Origin: Hymenobacter psoromatis
Lineage (GTDB): Bacteria > Bacteroidota > Bacteroidia > Cytophagales > Hymenobacteraceae
Length of the DNA: 64,000 nt
Direction of reading: 5' to 3'
Assembly (NCBI GenBank): GCA_001596155.1
Contig: CP014771.1
Coordinates: 4,774,001-4,838,000 of the forward strand
Position 1 is the first letter of the stretch. Each line of letters opens with the position of its first letter. Below, piece by piece: positions 1 to 7,785 of this stretch. Position numbers and translations under genes: made by a program. Below the pieces are notes generated by a model. The model was not told the DNA's origin and made no database searches. It saw only the letters and a program-made list of their open reading frames with translations.

Positions 1-874
1 CGGGCCGATACTCCAGCAGCACGCCGTAGCCGCCGGCGCTCACGTACTGGCGGGCGGCCATCTGGGCGTAGCGGGCAAGCTGGCGGCTGCTGGCGTCGTT
101 CTCGTTGCTGAGCTGGCGGCGGGCCTTGGCCTGCTCGGGCGTTTCGGTGGCCGGCACGCCCTCGCTAAATACGCGCAGGTGCAGTGAGTCCGTGATTTCG
201 GGGTCGTAGCCGTGCGAGCTGCCCACGATGTCGTTGTTGAGCATCGCCACCAGGTTCCAGCCCTCTTTTTTGGCGCGTTTGGCTAGGTGGTCGGCCCCTA
301 GCAGGCCCTGCTCTTCGCCCTGCACGGCCACCAGTTTTATGGTGCAGGTAAATTTCTGGCCGGCCAGCACGCGGGCCACTTCCATCACGGCGGCCACGCC
401 GCTGGCGTCGTCGTTAGCCCCCGGCGCGTCGGCGGTGCGGTTCATCACGTCGGTCACGCGCGAGTCGATGTGGCCGCTCATCAGCAATACGCGGGTGTCG
501 GTGGGGTCGGTGCCGGGAATGGTAGCCAGCACGTTGGCCATCAGCGTTTTCTTGTCCACGCGGCGGCCGTCGGGGTTGTAGGTGAAGGTGTCCATCTCCA
601 CGGTCATGCGGCCGCCGCCAGCCTTACTGTATTTCTTGAATTCCTCGAACACGTATTGGCGCGCCGCGCCGATGCCGCGCTTCTTGCTCTGGGTGTCGCT
701 GAGCGTGTGGCGCGTGCCGTAGCTGACGAGCTTGCGCACGTCGGCTTCGAGGTTTTTAGCCGAAACCTCATTCACCAGCCGCTGAATGGTCGGGTCAACG
801 GGGGGTAGGGGATTGGCGGATTGGGCCAGGGCGGCGAAGGGCAGCAGGCCGGGGAGGAGTAGGAGGATTTTCAT
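1..874 (-). CDS. M28-family metallopeptidase, exported (C-terminus beyond window)
   Basis: The reading frame starts with ATG at 874 and is still open at base 1, so only the first ~291 residues are present. It begins with a signal peptide (MKILLLLPGLLPFAALAQ). The stretch SGHIDSRVTDVMNRT followed by GANDDASGVAAVMEVARVL carries the His/Asp and Asp-Asp zinc ligands of M28 aminopeptidases, and VAVQGEEQGLLGADHLAK carries the Glu-Glu pair expected for base and zinc ligand. The protein should be a secreted or periplasmic zinc exopeptidase. The family is clear; substrate preference cannot be read. It lies upstream of nothing else on its strand within 85 bases, so it probably has its own promoter. Confidence 0.88.
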   Translation of the reverse strand, partial: MKILLLLPGLLPFAALAQSANPLPPVDPTIQRLVNEVSAKNLEADVRKLVSYGTRHTLSDTQSKKRGIGAARQYVFEEFKKYSKAGGGRMTVEMDTFTYNPDGRRVDKKTLMANVLATIPGTDPTDTRVLLMSGHIDSRVTDVMNRTADAPGANDDASGVAAVMEVARVLAGQKFTCTIKLVAVQGEEQGLLGADHLAKRAKKEGWNLVAMLNNDIVGSSHGYDPEITDSLHLRVFSEGVPATETPEQAKARRQLSNENDASSRQLARYAQMAARQYVSAGGYGVLLEYRP

Positions 875-958
875 AAGAAATTGCAAGAAACGACAAACGC
901 CGCCAGTCGGCAAGACCAGCGGCGTTTGAAAGAAACAGTTTTGTGGACCTGGTTGCGG

Positions 959-1324
959 CTACTGCTGCTGCACTATCACGCAAACGCCGCTTTTATCGAG
1001 CAGCGCGAATTCGAGCAGGCCCCAGGGCTTGCGCGTAACGCGGTTGCCATTGGGGTGCAAAAGCTCGGGCGCAGCGCGCTGCACCTCGGCAAAAAGGCTG
1101 CTAATGTCATCGGTAGCGAGCCGGATTTCGGGCCGGTCCAGCGCGGCGAGGGCGGCGTTTTGGGCTAGGTGAATTTCCACCCCGTCTTTTTCCAGAATGC
1201 AAAAAGGCTGCGTACCACTTAGCTCTTCGTAGCGCAGCGCAAAGCCCAACCCCTGCCCAAACAGCTGCTTGCCAGCGGCCAGGTCGGCATAAAAAATCGT
1301 CGGAATTAGTCGGAGCAGCGTCAT
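959..1324 (-). CDS. VOC-superfamily (glyoxalase/bleomycin-resistance-like) protein
   Basis: This 121-residue protein has the length and beta-alpha-beta-beta-beta pattern of a single vicinal-oxygen-chelate module: LIPTIFYADLAAGKQLFGQGLGF at the start, CILEKDGVEIHLAQ in the middle and RKPWGLLEFALLDKSG near the end. Members of this superfamily bind a metal and act as lyases, dioxygenases or drug-binding proteins. Here the metal ligands are not clearly conserved, so enzymatic function is uncertain. It starts 6 bases after the stop of the yebC gene on the same strand and may be cotranscribed with it. Confidence 0.75.
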   Translation of the reverse strand: MTLLRLIPTIFYADLAAGKQLFGQGLGFALRYEELSGTQPFCILEKDGVEIHLAQNAALAALDRPEIRLATDDISSLFAEVQRAAPELLHPNGNRVTRKPWGLLEFALLDKSGVCVIVQQQ

Positions 1325-1330
1325 GATTTC

Positions 1331-2065
1331 CTACCCCATCGTGTGGTACACGGCCTGCACGTCCTCGTCTTCTTCGAGCTTGTCGATGAGCTTTTCGACC
1401 TCCTCGGCCTGCTCATCAGTGAGCGAAACCGTGGTGTTGGGCACGCGCTGCAAGGTGGCGCTCACGATATTTACGCCCTTGGTATCCAGCGCTTTCTGCA
1501 TCTGGCCGAAGTCGGTGAAAGCGGTTTCGATGACCATGTACTGGTGCTCGGCGCCGTGCTCGTCGTCCTCGGTGGTTTCGTACACGTCCTCGGCCCCGGC
1601 GTCAATCAATTCCAGCTCTAATTCGTCGCGGTCCAAGCCTTCGGCGGCCAGTTTGAAGACGCCCTTGCGGGTGAAGGTATAGTCGGAGCTGCCGGCCGTG
1701 CCCAGCGCGCCGCTGTTGCGGTTAAAATAGAGGCGCACGTTGCTCACGGTGCGGGTGGGGTTGTCGGTGGCGGTTTCGACCACGATGGCCACGCCGTGGG
1801 GGCCATAGCCCTCATACACAACCTCTTGGTAATCCTTTTCTTCCTTGCCGGTGGCGCGCTTAATGGCGGCTTCCACGCGGTCCTTGGGCATGTTCACGCC
1901 CTTGCCGTTTTGCATGGCGGTGCGCAGGCGAGCGTTGGAGTCGGGGTTGGGGCCGCCTTCTTTCACGGCCATCACGATTTCCTTGCCGATGCGAGTAAAG
2001 TCTTTCGACATCCGGTCCCAGCGCTTCATTTTGCGGCCTTTCCGGAATTCAAATGCGCGTCCCAT
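1331..2065 (-). CDS. YebC/PmpR-family protein (TACO1-like)
   Basis: The 244-residue product starts MGRAFEFRKGRKMKRWDRMS and contains FTRIGKEIVMAVKEGGPNPD, NARLRTAMQNGKGVNMPKD and YEGYGPHGVAIVVETATDN, all hallmarks of the YebC/TACO1 family at full family length. Members have been described as DNA-binding regulators and, more recently, as ribosome-associated factors that relieve stalling at proline stretches. Which role applies here cannot be told from sequence. The acidic C-terminal region (KLIDKLEEDEDVQAVYHTMG) is typical. It is followed on the same strand by the VOC gene with a 6-base gap. Confidence 0.93.
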   Translation of the reverse strand: MGRAFEFRKGRKMKRWDRMSKDFTRIGKEIVMAVKEGGPNPDSNARLRTAMQNGKGVNMPKDRVEAAIKRATGKEEKDYQEVVYEGYGPHGVAIVVETATDNPTRTVSNVRLYFNRNSGALGTAGSSDYTFTRKGVFKLAAEGLDRDELELELIDAGAEDVYETTEDDEHGAEHQYMVIETAFTDFGQMQKALDTKGVNIVSATLQRVPNTTVSLTDEQAEEVEKLIDKLEEDEDVQAVYHTMG

Positions 2066-2168
2066 CTTTTCAATTAACAGTTATCATTTAACATTTAACA
2101 GTTGTTCGGGCGGGCCGAACGCGAACGCAAGTTACAGCGGCTGCCGGGGGGTAGCAACCCGGCCGGCG

Positions 2169-2594
2169 CTAGCGCCCGGCCGGTGGCGCGGTGGCCACCA
2201 GCTCATACACGCCTTTGTTGCCGGTTGGGTAGCCGTCGAGAGTGATGGTGAGGCGGCGCGTTTTGGCCACGTAGCGGTAGGTACCGCGCTGCACATCAGC
2301 GCCTTTCAAGTCAGCAAACCGAAATACGATGCTGTCGCCTTTGGTGGTGAAGCGGCCGTGCTGGCTGAACAGGCGCGGGCCGGTGTTGCCCATGAGCAGG
2401 CTCAGGCGCTTGTCGTAGGTGCCATCGGCGCGCAGGGCCAGCGTGCCGCCTACCCCCGGCACCTTGGTCGGCGGTTCGCCGGTGGTGCGGTCCACCACGG
2501 TGTAGCCGGTGTACGAATACGTGGTGTAGAACGCGGCGGGGGGGGTAGGGGCAGGGGCGGCCAGCAGCCCGGCCGCCAGCAAGTAGCGCGTCAT
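2169..2594 (-). CDS. exported lipocalin-like hypothetical protein
   Basis: The product is 141 residues and opens with a short hydrophobic signal-like stretch (MTRYLLAAGLLAAPAPTPP). The rest is rich in alternating hydrophobic strands: FYTTYSYTGYTVVDRTTGE, GTLALRADGTYDKRLSL, GRFTTKGDSIVFRF and GTYRYVAKTRRLTITLDG. This pattern resembles the small secreted 'lipocalin-like' proteins common in Bacteroidota, which report extracytoplasmic binding or simply form a beta sandwich. No enzymatic motif is seen. The gene stands alone between yebC and a terminator; function unknown. Confidence 0.6.
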   Translation of the reverse strand: MTRYLLAAGLLAAPAPTPPAAFYTTYSYTGYTVVDRTTGEPPTKVPGVGGTLALRADGTYDKRLSLLMGNTGPRLFSQHGRFTTKGDSIVFRFADLKGADVQRGTYRYVAKTRRLTITLDGYPTGNKGVYELVATAPPAGR

Positions 2595-2615
2595 AGAGCG
2601 AGGTAAGATAAAAAA

Positions 2616-2658
2616 ACGGGGGTAGGGCCGGCTCGTGAAGCGCCCGCCCTACCCCCGT
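2616..2658 (-). terminator. intrinsic terminator of the MBL-fold gene
   Basis: A 12-bp perfect stem (ACGGGGGTAGGG with CCCTACCCCCGT) is followed on the minus strand by a run of about seven T. It lies 19 bases beyond the stop codon of the metallo-hydrolase gene. The stem is built from the GGGGGTAGGG word that recurs through the window. Confidence 0.75.
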
Positions 2659-2676
2659 CAAAAATAGCGCCCGGCC

Positions 2677-3663
2677 TTACGCGCCGGGCCGGCGGCCGGG
2701 CTTCGCATAGCGGGTGCTCGCGTAGCTTTTGGCCGGCTTGGGGTGCTTGTGCTTTTTGCGGCGGCCCCCCATAAGCAGCCAAGTAGCGCCGGCTATCAGC
2801 AGGCCCACGCCAATGGCGGCGGCTTGCTTGGGCAGCTTGTCTTCCACGGGCGGCGGCAGGTGCTCGACGCCGCTGGCATCAGTGAGGGCCGGCTCGGTAA
2901 GGTAGCGGCCCTGAGCCGGCAACTGGTAGTTATCGGCCAGCTGGCGCAGGCCGGCGGCCGCCACGGGGTCTTTGATAACCGGGCCGTGGCCGCAGCCAAT
3001 GGCGGCGGGGTTTAGGTCGGCTAGGGTCTGCACCGACTGGCGGCACTGCGCCCAATCGTAATTAAAAGGCGAGCCTGCCACGCTGATTTCGGGAATACCC
3101 AGCAGCACGGCCGGCAGCGACTCGTGGTTGGTGGTGGCAAAGGCATCGCCGCCGAGGAGCGTGCGGTCGGCCTCGCGGAAGAACGCGAGCTGGCCCGGTG
3201 CGTGGCCCGGCACGTGCAGCCAGCGCCACTGCGCCAGGTAGGGCGGCTGCTCATCGTCGAGGAGCATGGCCTCGACCACGTCGGTCAGGTCGGGCAGCTG
3301 TTTCGGAAAGAAACGGCTCATAAAGGCCAGCGAACCGCCTACGGTCGGGTCGCTGGGCGGATACAACGCCTTGGCCGTGAGGTAGGGCAGCTCCAGTGGG
3401 TGCGCGATAACCGGCACCTTCCAGTGCGCCGCCAGCTCTTTGGCCGCGCCCATGTGGTCGAGGTGGCCGTGGGTCAGAATGATGGCTTCGGGGCGGGTGC
3501 CGGGGTAGAAGAGATTGTCGGCGGCGGCGATAATTTCCTTGTCCGAGCCCGGCAGGCCGGTGTCAATCAGCACCCACTCGCCGGGCGTGCCGGTTTCGAC
3601 AAAATACACGTTCACAAAACGCTTGATGCGGAGCTGGTGCACGCCAGCGGCTACTTGGTCCAT
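2677..3663 (-). CDS. MBL-fold metallo-hydrolase with C-terminal membrane anchor
   Basis: The 328-residue protein has the metallo-beta-lactamase zinc motif THGHLDHMG, then VPGHAPGQLAFF, a metal-ligand Asp in TLLGGDAFATTN, and a late CGHGPVI histidine. These identify a hydrolytic MBL fold such as glyoxalase II or lactonase-like enzymes. The last ~55 residues form a hydrophobic segment (AAAIGVGLLIAGATWLLMGG) followed by a very basic tail (RRKKHKHPKP), so the enzyme probably has a C-terminal membrane anchor. That tail is not part of the common family. Substrate unknown. Start ATG at 3663; no neighbour on the same strand is close upstream. Confidence 0.88.
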   Translation of the reverse strand: MDQVAAGVHQLRIKRFVNVYFVETGTPGEWVLIDTGLPGSDKEIIAAADNLFYPGTRPEAIILTHGHLDHMGAAKELAAHWKVPVIAHPLELPYLTAKALYPPSDPTVGGSLAFMSRFFPKQLPDLTDVVEAMLLDDEQPPYLAQWRWLHVPGHAPGQLAFFREADRTLLGGDAFATTNHESLPAVLLGIPEISVAGSPFNYDWAQCRQSVQTLADLNPAAIGCGHGPVIKDPVAAAGLRQLADNYQLPAQGRYLTEPALTDASGVEHLPPPVEDKLPKQAAAIGVGLLIAGATWLLMGGRRKKHKHPKPAKSYASTRYAKPGRRPGA

Positions 3664-3689
3664 AGGAAGTTTCTGATTTTAGGATTTCT

Positions 3690-3789
3690 GGTTGCTAGTT
3701 CCTGGTTTCTGGTTGCTAGTTCCTGGTTTTTGGTTCCTGGTTAACCCAAGAACTAGGAACCAGAAACCAGGAAATAGCAACTAGTAACC
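3690..3789. repeat. 21-bp direct repeats inside an inverted repeat
   Basis: Two copies of a 21-bp unit (GGTTGCTAGTTCCTGGTTTC plus one base) lie head to tail at 3690-3710 and 3711-3731, followed by a partial copy. Their reverse complement occurs at about 3744-3789, so the whole block can fold. It separates the MBL gene from the broken SBBP gene. The rest of the interval to 3930 shows only a candidate promoter. Confidence 0.7.
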
Positions 3790-3889
3790 AACCTACCCGA
3801 TACGCAAAAGCTGGCCGTTGGGCTGCCTCACCAACTAGTAATCTGAATAGAAAAATAGGATTCTGGTGAAGAAAGACGCGGGCCACTGG

Positions 3890-3897
3890 TATATTTG
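3890..3897 (+). promoter_or_regulatory. candidate Bacteroidota -7 element
   Basis: TATATTTG matches the Bacteroidota sigma-A -7 consensus TAnnTTTG exactly and lies 34 bases before the ATG at 3931. No convincing -33 TTG is seen, so this is only a candidate. Confidence 0.35.
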
Positions 3898-3930
3898 GAA
3901 GCTCTTTTCCTCTGCGATTTCTAAAACTGA

Positions 3931-5390
3931 ATGCGTTTACTCGCTACGTTGCTCTGTTGCTTACTGGGCCAGGCCGCTCTTGCGCAGCCGCCTGGCCCGA
4001 CCTGGGATTTATTGAAAACCGGGGTCAGTGGCCCGCCGCCGTGCGCTACCGCGCCGCGCTGCCCGGCGGCGGCCAGCTCTTTGCCGAAGCCGATGGCCTG
4101 CGCCTGGCCCTGCTCGCCGATGGCGCGTTGTCCCACCACGCGTCCGAGGCCGTCGGCCAGCGCACCGCAACGGCGGCCAGCGCCGCGCCCAGCCCTACCC
4201 CCAGCGGTGCCCTGCGCGCCCACGCCTTCGACCTGCGCTTCGTGGATGCCACGCCCACGGCCCACCCGGTAGCGGCCAGCCGCACCGCCGAGCATCGCAA
4301 TTTTTTCCAGAGCAAAGACCCCGCGCACTGGGCCGCCGACGTGCGCAGCTACCGCACCCTCGACTATGCCGGGCTGTGGCCGGGGGTAGGGGCGCGCTTC
4401 TACGAAAACGACCAGCAGCGGCTGGAGTATGATTTTACGGTGGTGCCGGGTGCCGACCCGGCGGCTATAGCGCTGCGCCACGACGGCGCCGCGCTGGCCC
4501 TCGACGCGGGCGGCAACCTGGTGCTGACGACCAGCGTGCGCGAGCTGGCCCCGCAGGTTTGGCAGACCGACGCGGCCGGCGCGCGTCGGCCCGTGGCCTG
4601 CCGCTACGCGCTGGGCGCGGGCGGCACCGTGCGCTTCGCGCTGGGTCCGTACGACCGCGCCCTACCCCTCACCATCGACCCCACGGTGGTGTTTGCCACC
4701 TACACTGGCTCCACGGCCACCAACTGGGGCTTCACGGCGACGTATGACGCGGCGGGCAACTTCTACTCAGGCGGCATCGCGTTCAGCCTGGGCTACCCGG
4801 CCAGCCCCGGCGCGTACCAGACCACCTTCGCAGGCATCATCGACATGGCCCTCATCAAGTACGACGTGACCCGGACCGGGCCGGCGGCGCGGGCCTGGGC
4901 CGCCTACCTGGGCGGCAGCCTGGCCGATTTTCCGTCGAGCCTCGTCACCAATGCCCAGGGCGAGCTGCTGGTGCTGGGCACCACTGGCTCGGCCGATTTT
5001 CCGGCCACGGCCGGGGCGGTGCAGCGCACCTTCAGGGGCGGGCCGGCGGCCGACCCGTTTGGCGATGCCGCACAAAATGCTACTTATCAAGTCAATGGCT
5101 CCGATATCGTGGTATGCCGACTGTCGGCTTCGGGCGCGGCTTTGCAGGCCAGTACCTACCTCGGCGGCTCCGACAACGACGGCCTGCTGCCGCTGAACCC
5201 ATACACGAACGCCCCGCAGCTGGCCCACAACTACGGCGACTCGTTTCGGGGTGATATTCTGGTCGATGCGGCCAATAACGTGTACATCGCGTCCAGCACT
5301 TCGTCGAGCAATTTCCCGATGGCGCGCGGCTTCCAGAGCACCTACCGCGGCGGCCGCTGTCTCAAAGGCTGGCTGGAAGTGATTAAGTAG
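3931..5390 (+). pseudogene. broken SBBP-repeat cell-surface protein gene
   Basis: A clear signal peptide (MRLLATLLCCLLGQAALAQ) starts at 3931 in one frame, but the mature domain (LGFIENRGQWPAAVRYRAAL) continues in a different frame, needing one extra base between about 3985 and 4005. The body matches secreted Bacteroidota proteins with a DUF7948-like N-domain (FFQSKDPAHWAADVRSYRTL, LTIDPTVVFATYTGS) and then SBBP beta-propeller repeats (YLGGSLADFPSSLVTNAQG, YLGGSDNDGL). Such proteins usually continue for several hundred residues and end in a type IX secretion tail. Here the frame stops abruptly after FQSTYRGGR, with an unrelated CLKGWLEVIK ending. The gene is therefore damaged at both ends. 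It could instead be a sequencing indel at the 5' end, but the 3' loss is independent. Confidence 0.7.
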
Positions 5391-5417
5391 ACGTTGGCTA
5401 ATAGCCGTTTAAACCCA

Positions 5418-5468
5418 AAGCAGGCGGCGCTTAACAGGATAATTCACCCTGTCAAGCGCCGCCTGCTT
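5418..5468 (+). terminator. 15-bp hairpin downstream of the broken SBBP gene
   Basis: AAGCAGGCGGCGCTT pairs perfectly with AAGCGCCGCCTGCTT, with an inner ACAGG/CCTGT stem. There is no T run, so it may be a repeat arm or a mobile-element remnant, not a true terminator. The rest of 5391-5661 contains only a short CGTCTTCCGCG reiteration (about 5470-5505) and no gene. Confidence 0.5.
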
Positions 5469-5661
5469 CCGCGTCTTCCGCGCAACCCTCCGCGTCTTCC
5501 GCGGTCAAAAAACACCAGGAGGCAGGCGCGGGGGCCGACTGGCAGAGAAGAATTGCCAACAGGACAGTTCGCACGGAGCAAAGCCAGGACGTTGCCTAGC
5601 TTGCCGTCGCAGCCAACCGGGCGGTTTGGCTGTTATAGCCCCACTCCCGTAAAATTTACCC

Positions 5662-6282
5662 ATGCCTACCCCTTCTTCCGCGCCGCTGCTTACTCCCGAG
5701 CGCTTGGCCTCAGCCCATTCGTATAGTGCTTATCGCCAACTGCTTGACAAGCTGCTGGCCGCCGGCCAAACCACCGGCCCCGTGCAAACGCCCGAACTGC
5801 TGGCCTACGCCCAGCTCAACGAGCAGCGCATGAGCCGCCTCGACAAAACCGTGAAGCTGCTGCCCGAAGTAGTGGCCGCCCTCGCCAATGTGCGCGAACA
5901 CTATATCTGGCTGATACTCACCGAAGGCTGGTGCGGTGACGCCGCCCAAACCGTGCCCGTGGTGGAGGCCGTGGCCCAGGCCAGCGCCGGCCACCTGCGC
6001 ACGGCCTACCTGCTGCGCGACGAAAACCCCGACCTCATCGACCAATACCTCACCAACGGCAGCCGCTCCATTCCCAAGCTGGTGGTGCTGCACGCCGACA
6101 CGCTCACCGAAGTAACGCATTGGGGGCCGCGCCCCGCCGAAGCCCAGGCCCTGATTGTCAGGCTGAAAGCCGAAGGCATGGCCCACGATGACTTCATCAA
6201 AGAGCTGCACACCTGGTACGCCCACGACCGCACCCAAACCACTCAGCGCGAGCTGCTGGCCCTGGTGAAGCAACTAAAATGA
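5662..6282 (+). CDS. thioredoxin-family protein
   Basis: The 206-residue cytoplasmic protein carries a thioredoxin-like core from about residue 80: YIWLILTEGWCGDAAQTVPV, then the cis-proline strand SIPKLVVLHADTLTE. This is the 'thioredoxin family protein' often seen in Bacteroidota with an N-terminal helical extension. The active-site motif is WCGDAA: only the first cysteine (Cys91) is present, so it cannot work as a classical dithiol disulfide reductase. A monothiol, peroxidase-partner or chaperone-like role is possible. The ATG at 5662 fits the family start. It appears to be a single-gene unit. Confidence 0.8.
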   Translation: MPTPSSAPLLTPERLASAHSYSAYRQLLDKLLAAGQTTGPVQTPELLAYAQLNEQRMSRLDKTVKLLPEVVAALANVREHYIWLILTEGWCGDAAQTVPVVEAVAQASAGHLRTAYLLRDENPDLIDQYLTNGSRSIPKLVVLHADTLTEVTHWGPRPAEAQALIVRLKAEGMAHDDFIKELHTWYAHDRTQTTQRELLALVKQLK

Positions 6283-6283
6283 T

Positions 6284-6429
6284 GACGAGTGACTAATCTG
6301 CTGTTACGCCCTATCTTATTCGAGATGGCAAGGGGGAGTAGCGCGAACGTTGTAGTTCGCGCTACTCCCCGTTGCGTAACAGCAGTGACTAATGTCGTTC
6401 AAAAATCAGAACGGCATTAGTCACTCGTC
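6284..6429. repeat. nested hairpin repeat (GTAGCGCG family)
   Basis: Three nested inverted repeats are present: GACGAGTGACTAAT (6284) with ATTAGTCACTCGTC (6416), CTGCTGTTACGC (about 6298) with GCGTAACAGCAG (6374), and GGGGAGTAGCGCGAA (6333-6347) with its complement at 6356-6370. The innermost part belongs to the same family as the hairpins at 25742, 45819, 55341 and 63148. Confidence 0.75.
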
Positions 6430-6430
6430 A

Positions 6431-6964
6431 TTAGTCATTAATCCCTACCCCCTTCTCCAGGGCCAGAAGCGTGAGGGGCTGGCGCGGCGAGCCAAAGCGC
6501 GTAGTGGCCGGAAACGGCTCGCTCGCGCCGGTGCGCCGGTAGCCCTGACGCTCGTACCAGGCCAGCAGCTCGGCGCGCGCCGCCAGCACGCTCATCTTGA
6601 TTTTGACGCAACCCCGCGCCTGGGCGTGGGCCTCGGCCGCGCGCAATAATTGCCGGCCTAAGCCGTGCGCCTGCGCCTGGGGTATCACGGCCAACATACT
6701 GAGATAGAGCACGTTATCCTGCGTTTCGAGATAGACGCAGCCGGTGGGCTGGCCGGGGGTAGGGGCCACTATCAGCAGCACGGCGGCGGGCGCGGCCAGC
6801 ATATTGCGCAGGGTTTCGGCGTCGATGCGGGGGCCGGCGAGCAGGTGGCCTTCGGTGGTCCAGCCAGCCTGGGCGGCCTCGCTGCGGTAAGCGCGGTTGA
6901 TGAGGTCAACGAGCGCCGGCACGTCGGCCAGCGTGGCGGGGGTAGGGGCGGCAATTGGTTCCAC
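6431..6964 (-). CDS. GNAT-family N-acetyltransferase
   Basis: This 177-residue protein shows the acetyl-CoA binding region of GNAT enzymes: LYLSMLAVIPQAQAHGLGRQ, where Q-A-H-G-L-G forms the pyrophosphate loop, then LLRAAEAHAQARGCVKIKM and the motif-B end LLAWYERQGYRRTGA. The N-terminal part (PALVDLINRAYRSE) is typical of phosphinothricin/aminoglycoside-type GNATs. The acceptor substrate cannot be predicted. Start at 6964; it lies alone between a hairpin repeat and the nicotinamidase gene 63 bases away on the same strand. Confidence 0.88.
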   Translation of the reverse strand: MEPIAAPTPATLADVPALVDLINRAYRSEAAQAGWTTEGHLLAGPRIDAETLRNMLAAPAAVLLIVAPTPGQPTGCVYLETQDNVLYLSMLAVIPQAQAHGLGRQLLRAAEAHAQARGCVKIKMSVLAARAELLAWYERQGYRRTGASEPFPATTRFGSPRQPLTLLALEKGVGIND

Positions 6965-7027
6965 GGCGCAAAGGTAGCCGGGGGCCGGCGGCGGGTTTGG
7001 CGTCCGTCGGCGCAGGGCGGCTTAGCC

Positions 7028-7639
7028 TTAACCCAGCACCTCCGCGCTCTGCACGAACCGCACGCCCAGCGCGAGTAAGTCGGCCTTGGCGGCGGCTATG
7101 CTCTCGGGCGCGATGCCGCGGGTAGCGTCTTCAATCACCGCTACTTCGAAGCCTTCGCCGTGGGCATCCTTGGCCGTGAAGTACACGCAGTAGTCACTGG
7201 CCAAGCCGGCCACAAACACTTGCGTGATGCCGCGCGCCCGCAGGTAGGCGCTCAGGCCGGTGGCGCGGCGGTGCCCATTGTCAAAAAACGCGCTGTAGCT
7301 ATCCAACTCGGGGTCAGTGCCTTTGCGAAAGATGGCCTCCACGCGGTTGAGGTCCAGGCCGGGGTGCAGGGCAGCGCCCGCCGAGCCCTGCACGCAGTGG
7401 TCGGGCCACAGCCGCTGGGGCAGGCCCTGCCACTCAATTTCCTCAAAAGCAGCGTGCTGCGGGTGGGTGCTGGCAAAGCTGCGGTGCCCGGCCGGGTGCC
7501 AGTCCTGAGTTGCCACCACGAGGTCGAAGCGCGGCTGCAAGTCGTTGAGCAGGGGTAGGAGGGCGTCGCCCTCCGGCACGGCCAGCGCGCCGCCGGGTAG
7601 GAAATCCAGCTGAAAATCAATGAGTAAGAGAGCGGTCAT
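7028..7639 (-). CDS. pncA: nicotinamidase
   Basis: The 203-residue product converts nicotinamide to nicotinate in the NAD salvage pathway. It has the isochorismatase-fold triad: Asp in ALLLIDFQLDFLPGGAL, Lys in AIFRKGTDPELDSYSAFFDN, and Cys in VFVAGLASDYCVYFTAKDA. The metal-binding DWHPAGHRSF segment is also present, and the LDSYSAFFDN signature favours nicotinamidase over other family members. The frame is open further upstream, but that extension would run into the hairpin repeat at 7659-7785, so ATG 7639 (MTALLLIDFQ) is chosen. Confidence 0.93.
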   Translation of the reverse strand: MTALLLIDFQLDFLPGGALAVPEGDALLPLLNDLQPRFDLVVATQDWHPAGHRSFASTHPQHAAFEEIEWQGLPQRLWPDHCVQGSAGAALHPGLDLNRVEAIFRKGTDPELDSYSAFFDNGHRRATGLSAYLRARGITQVFVAGLASDYCVYFTAKDAHGEGFEVAVIEDATRGIAPESIAAAKADLLALGVRFVQSAEVLG

Positions 7640-7658
7640 GGAGTAGGGGGTAGCGATG

Positions 7659-7785
7659 AATGAGTAATCGTCTGTCATTGCGAGCTTGCGAAGCAATCGC
7701 ACCCGCACGATAGAAGAACGAGTGGCGCGGGTGTCGTGCGGGTGCGATTGCTTCGCAAGCTCGCAATGACAGACGACTACTCATT
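7659..7785. repeat. 52-bp-arm hairpin repeat (GTCAT family, ATTGC/GCAAT type)
   Basis: Arms at 7659-7710 and 7734-7785 are complementary over 52 bases with one mismatch. Each arm has an internal stem, CATTGCGAGC...GCGAAGCAATCGC. The right arm contains the mqo stop codon, so the element forms the end of that gene. Confidence 0.9.

Noticed and set aside
3690..3789. CRISPR-like spaced repeats
   Set aside because: The 21-bp units are directly adjacent without spacers, and no cas genes are present.
5354..5400. Intact insertion sequence after the broken SBBP gene
   Set aside because: Only a ten-residue alien tail and a hairpin are present; no transposase frame or terminal repeats could be found.
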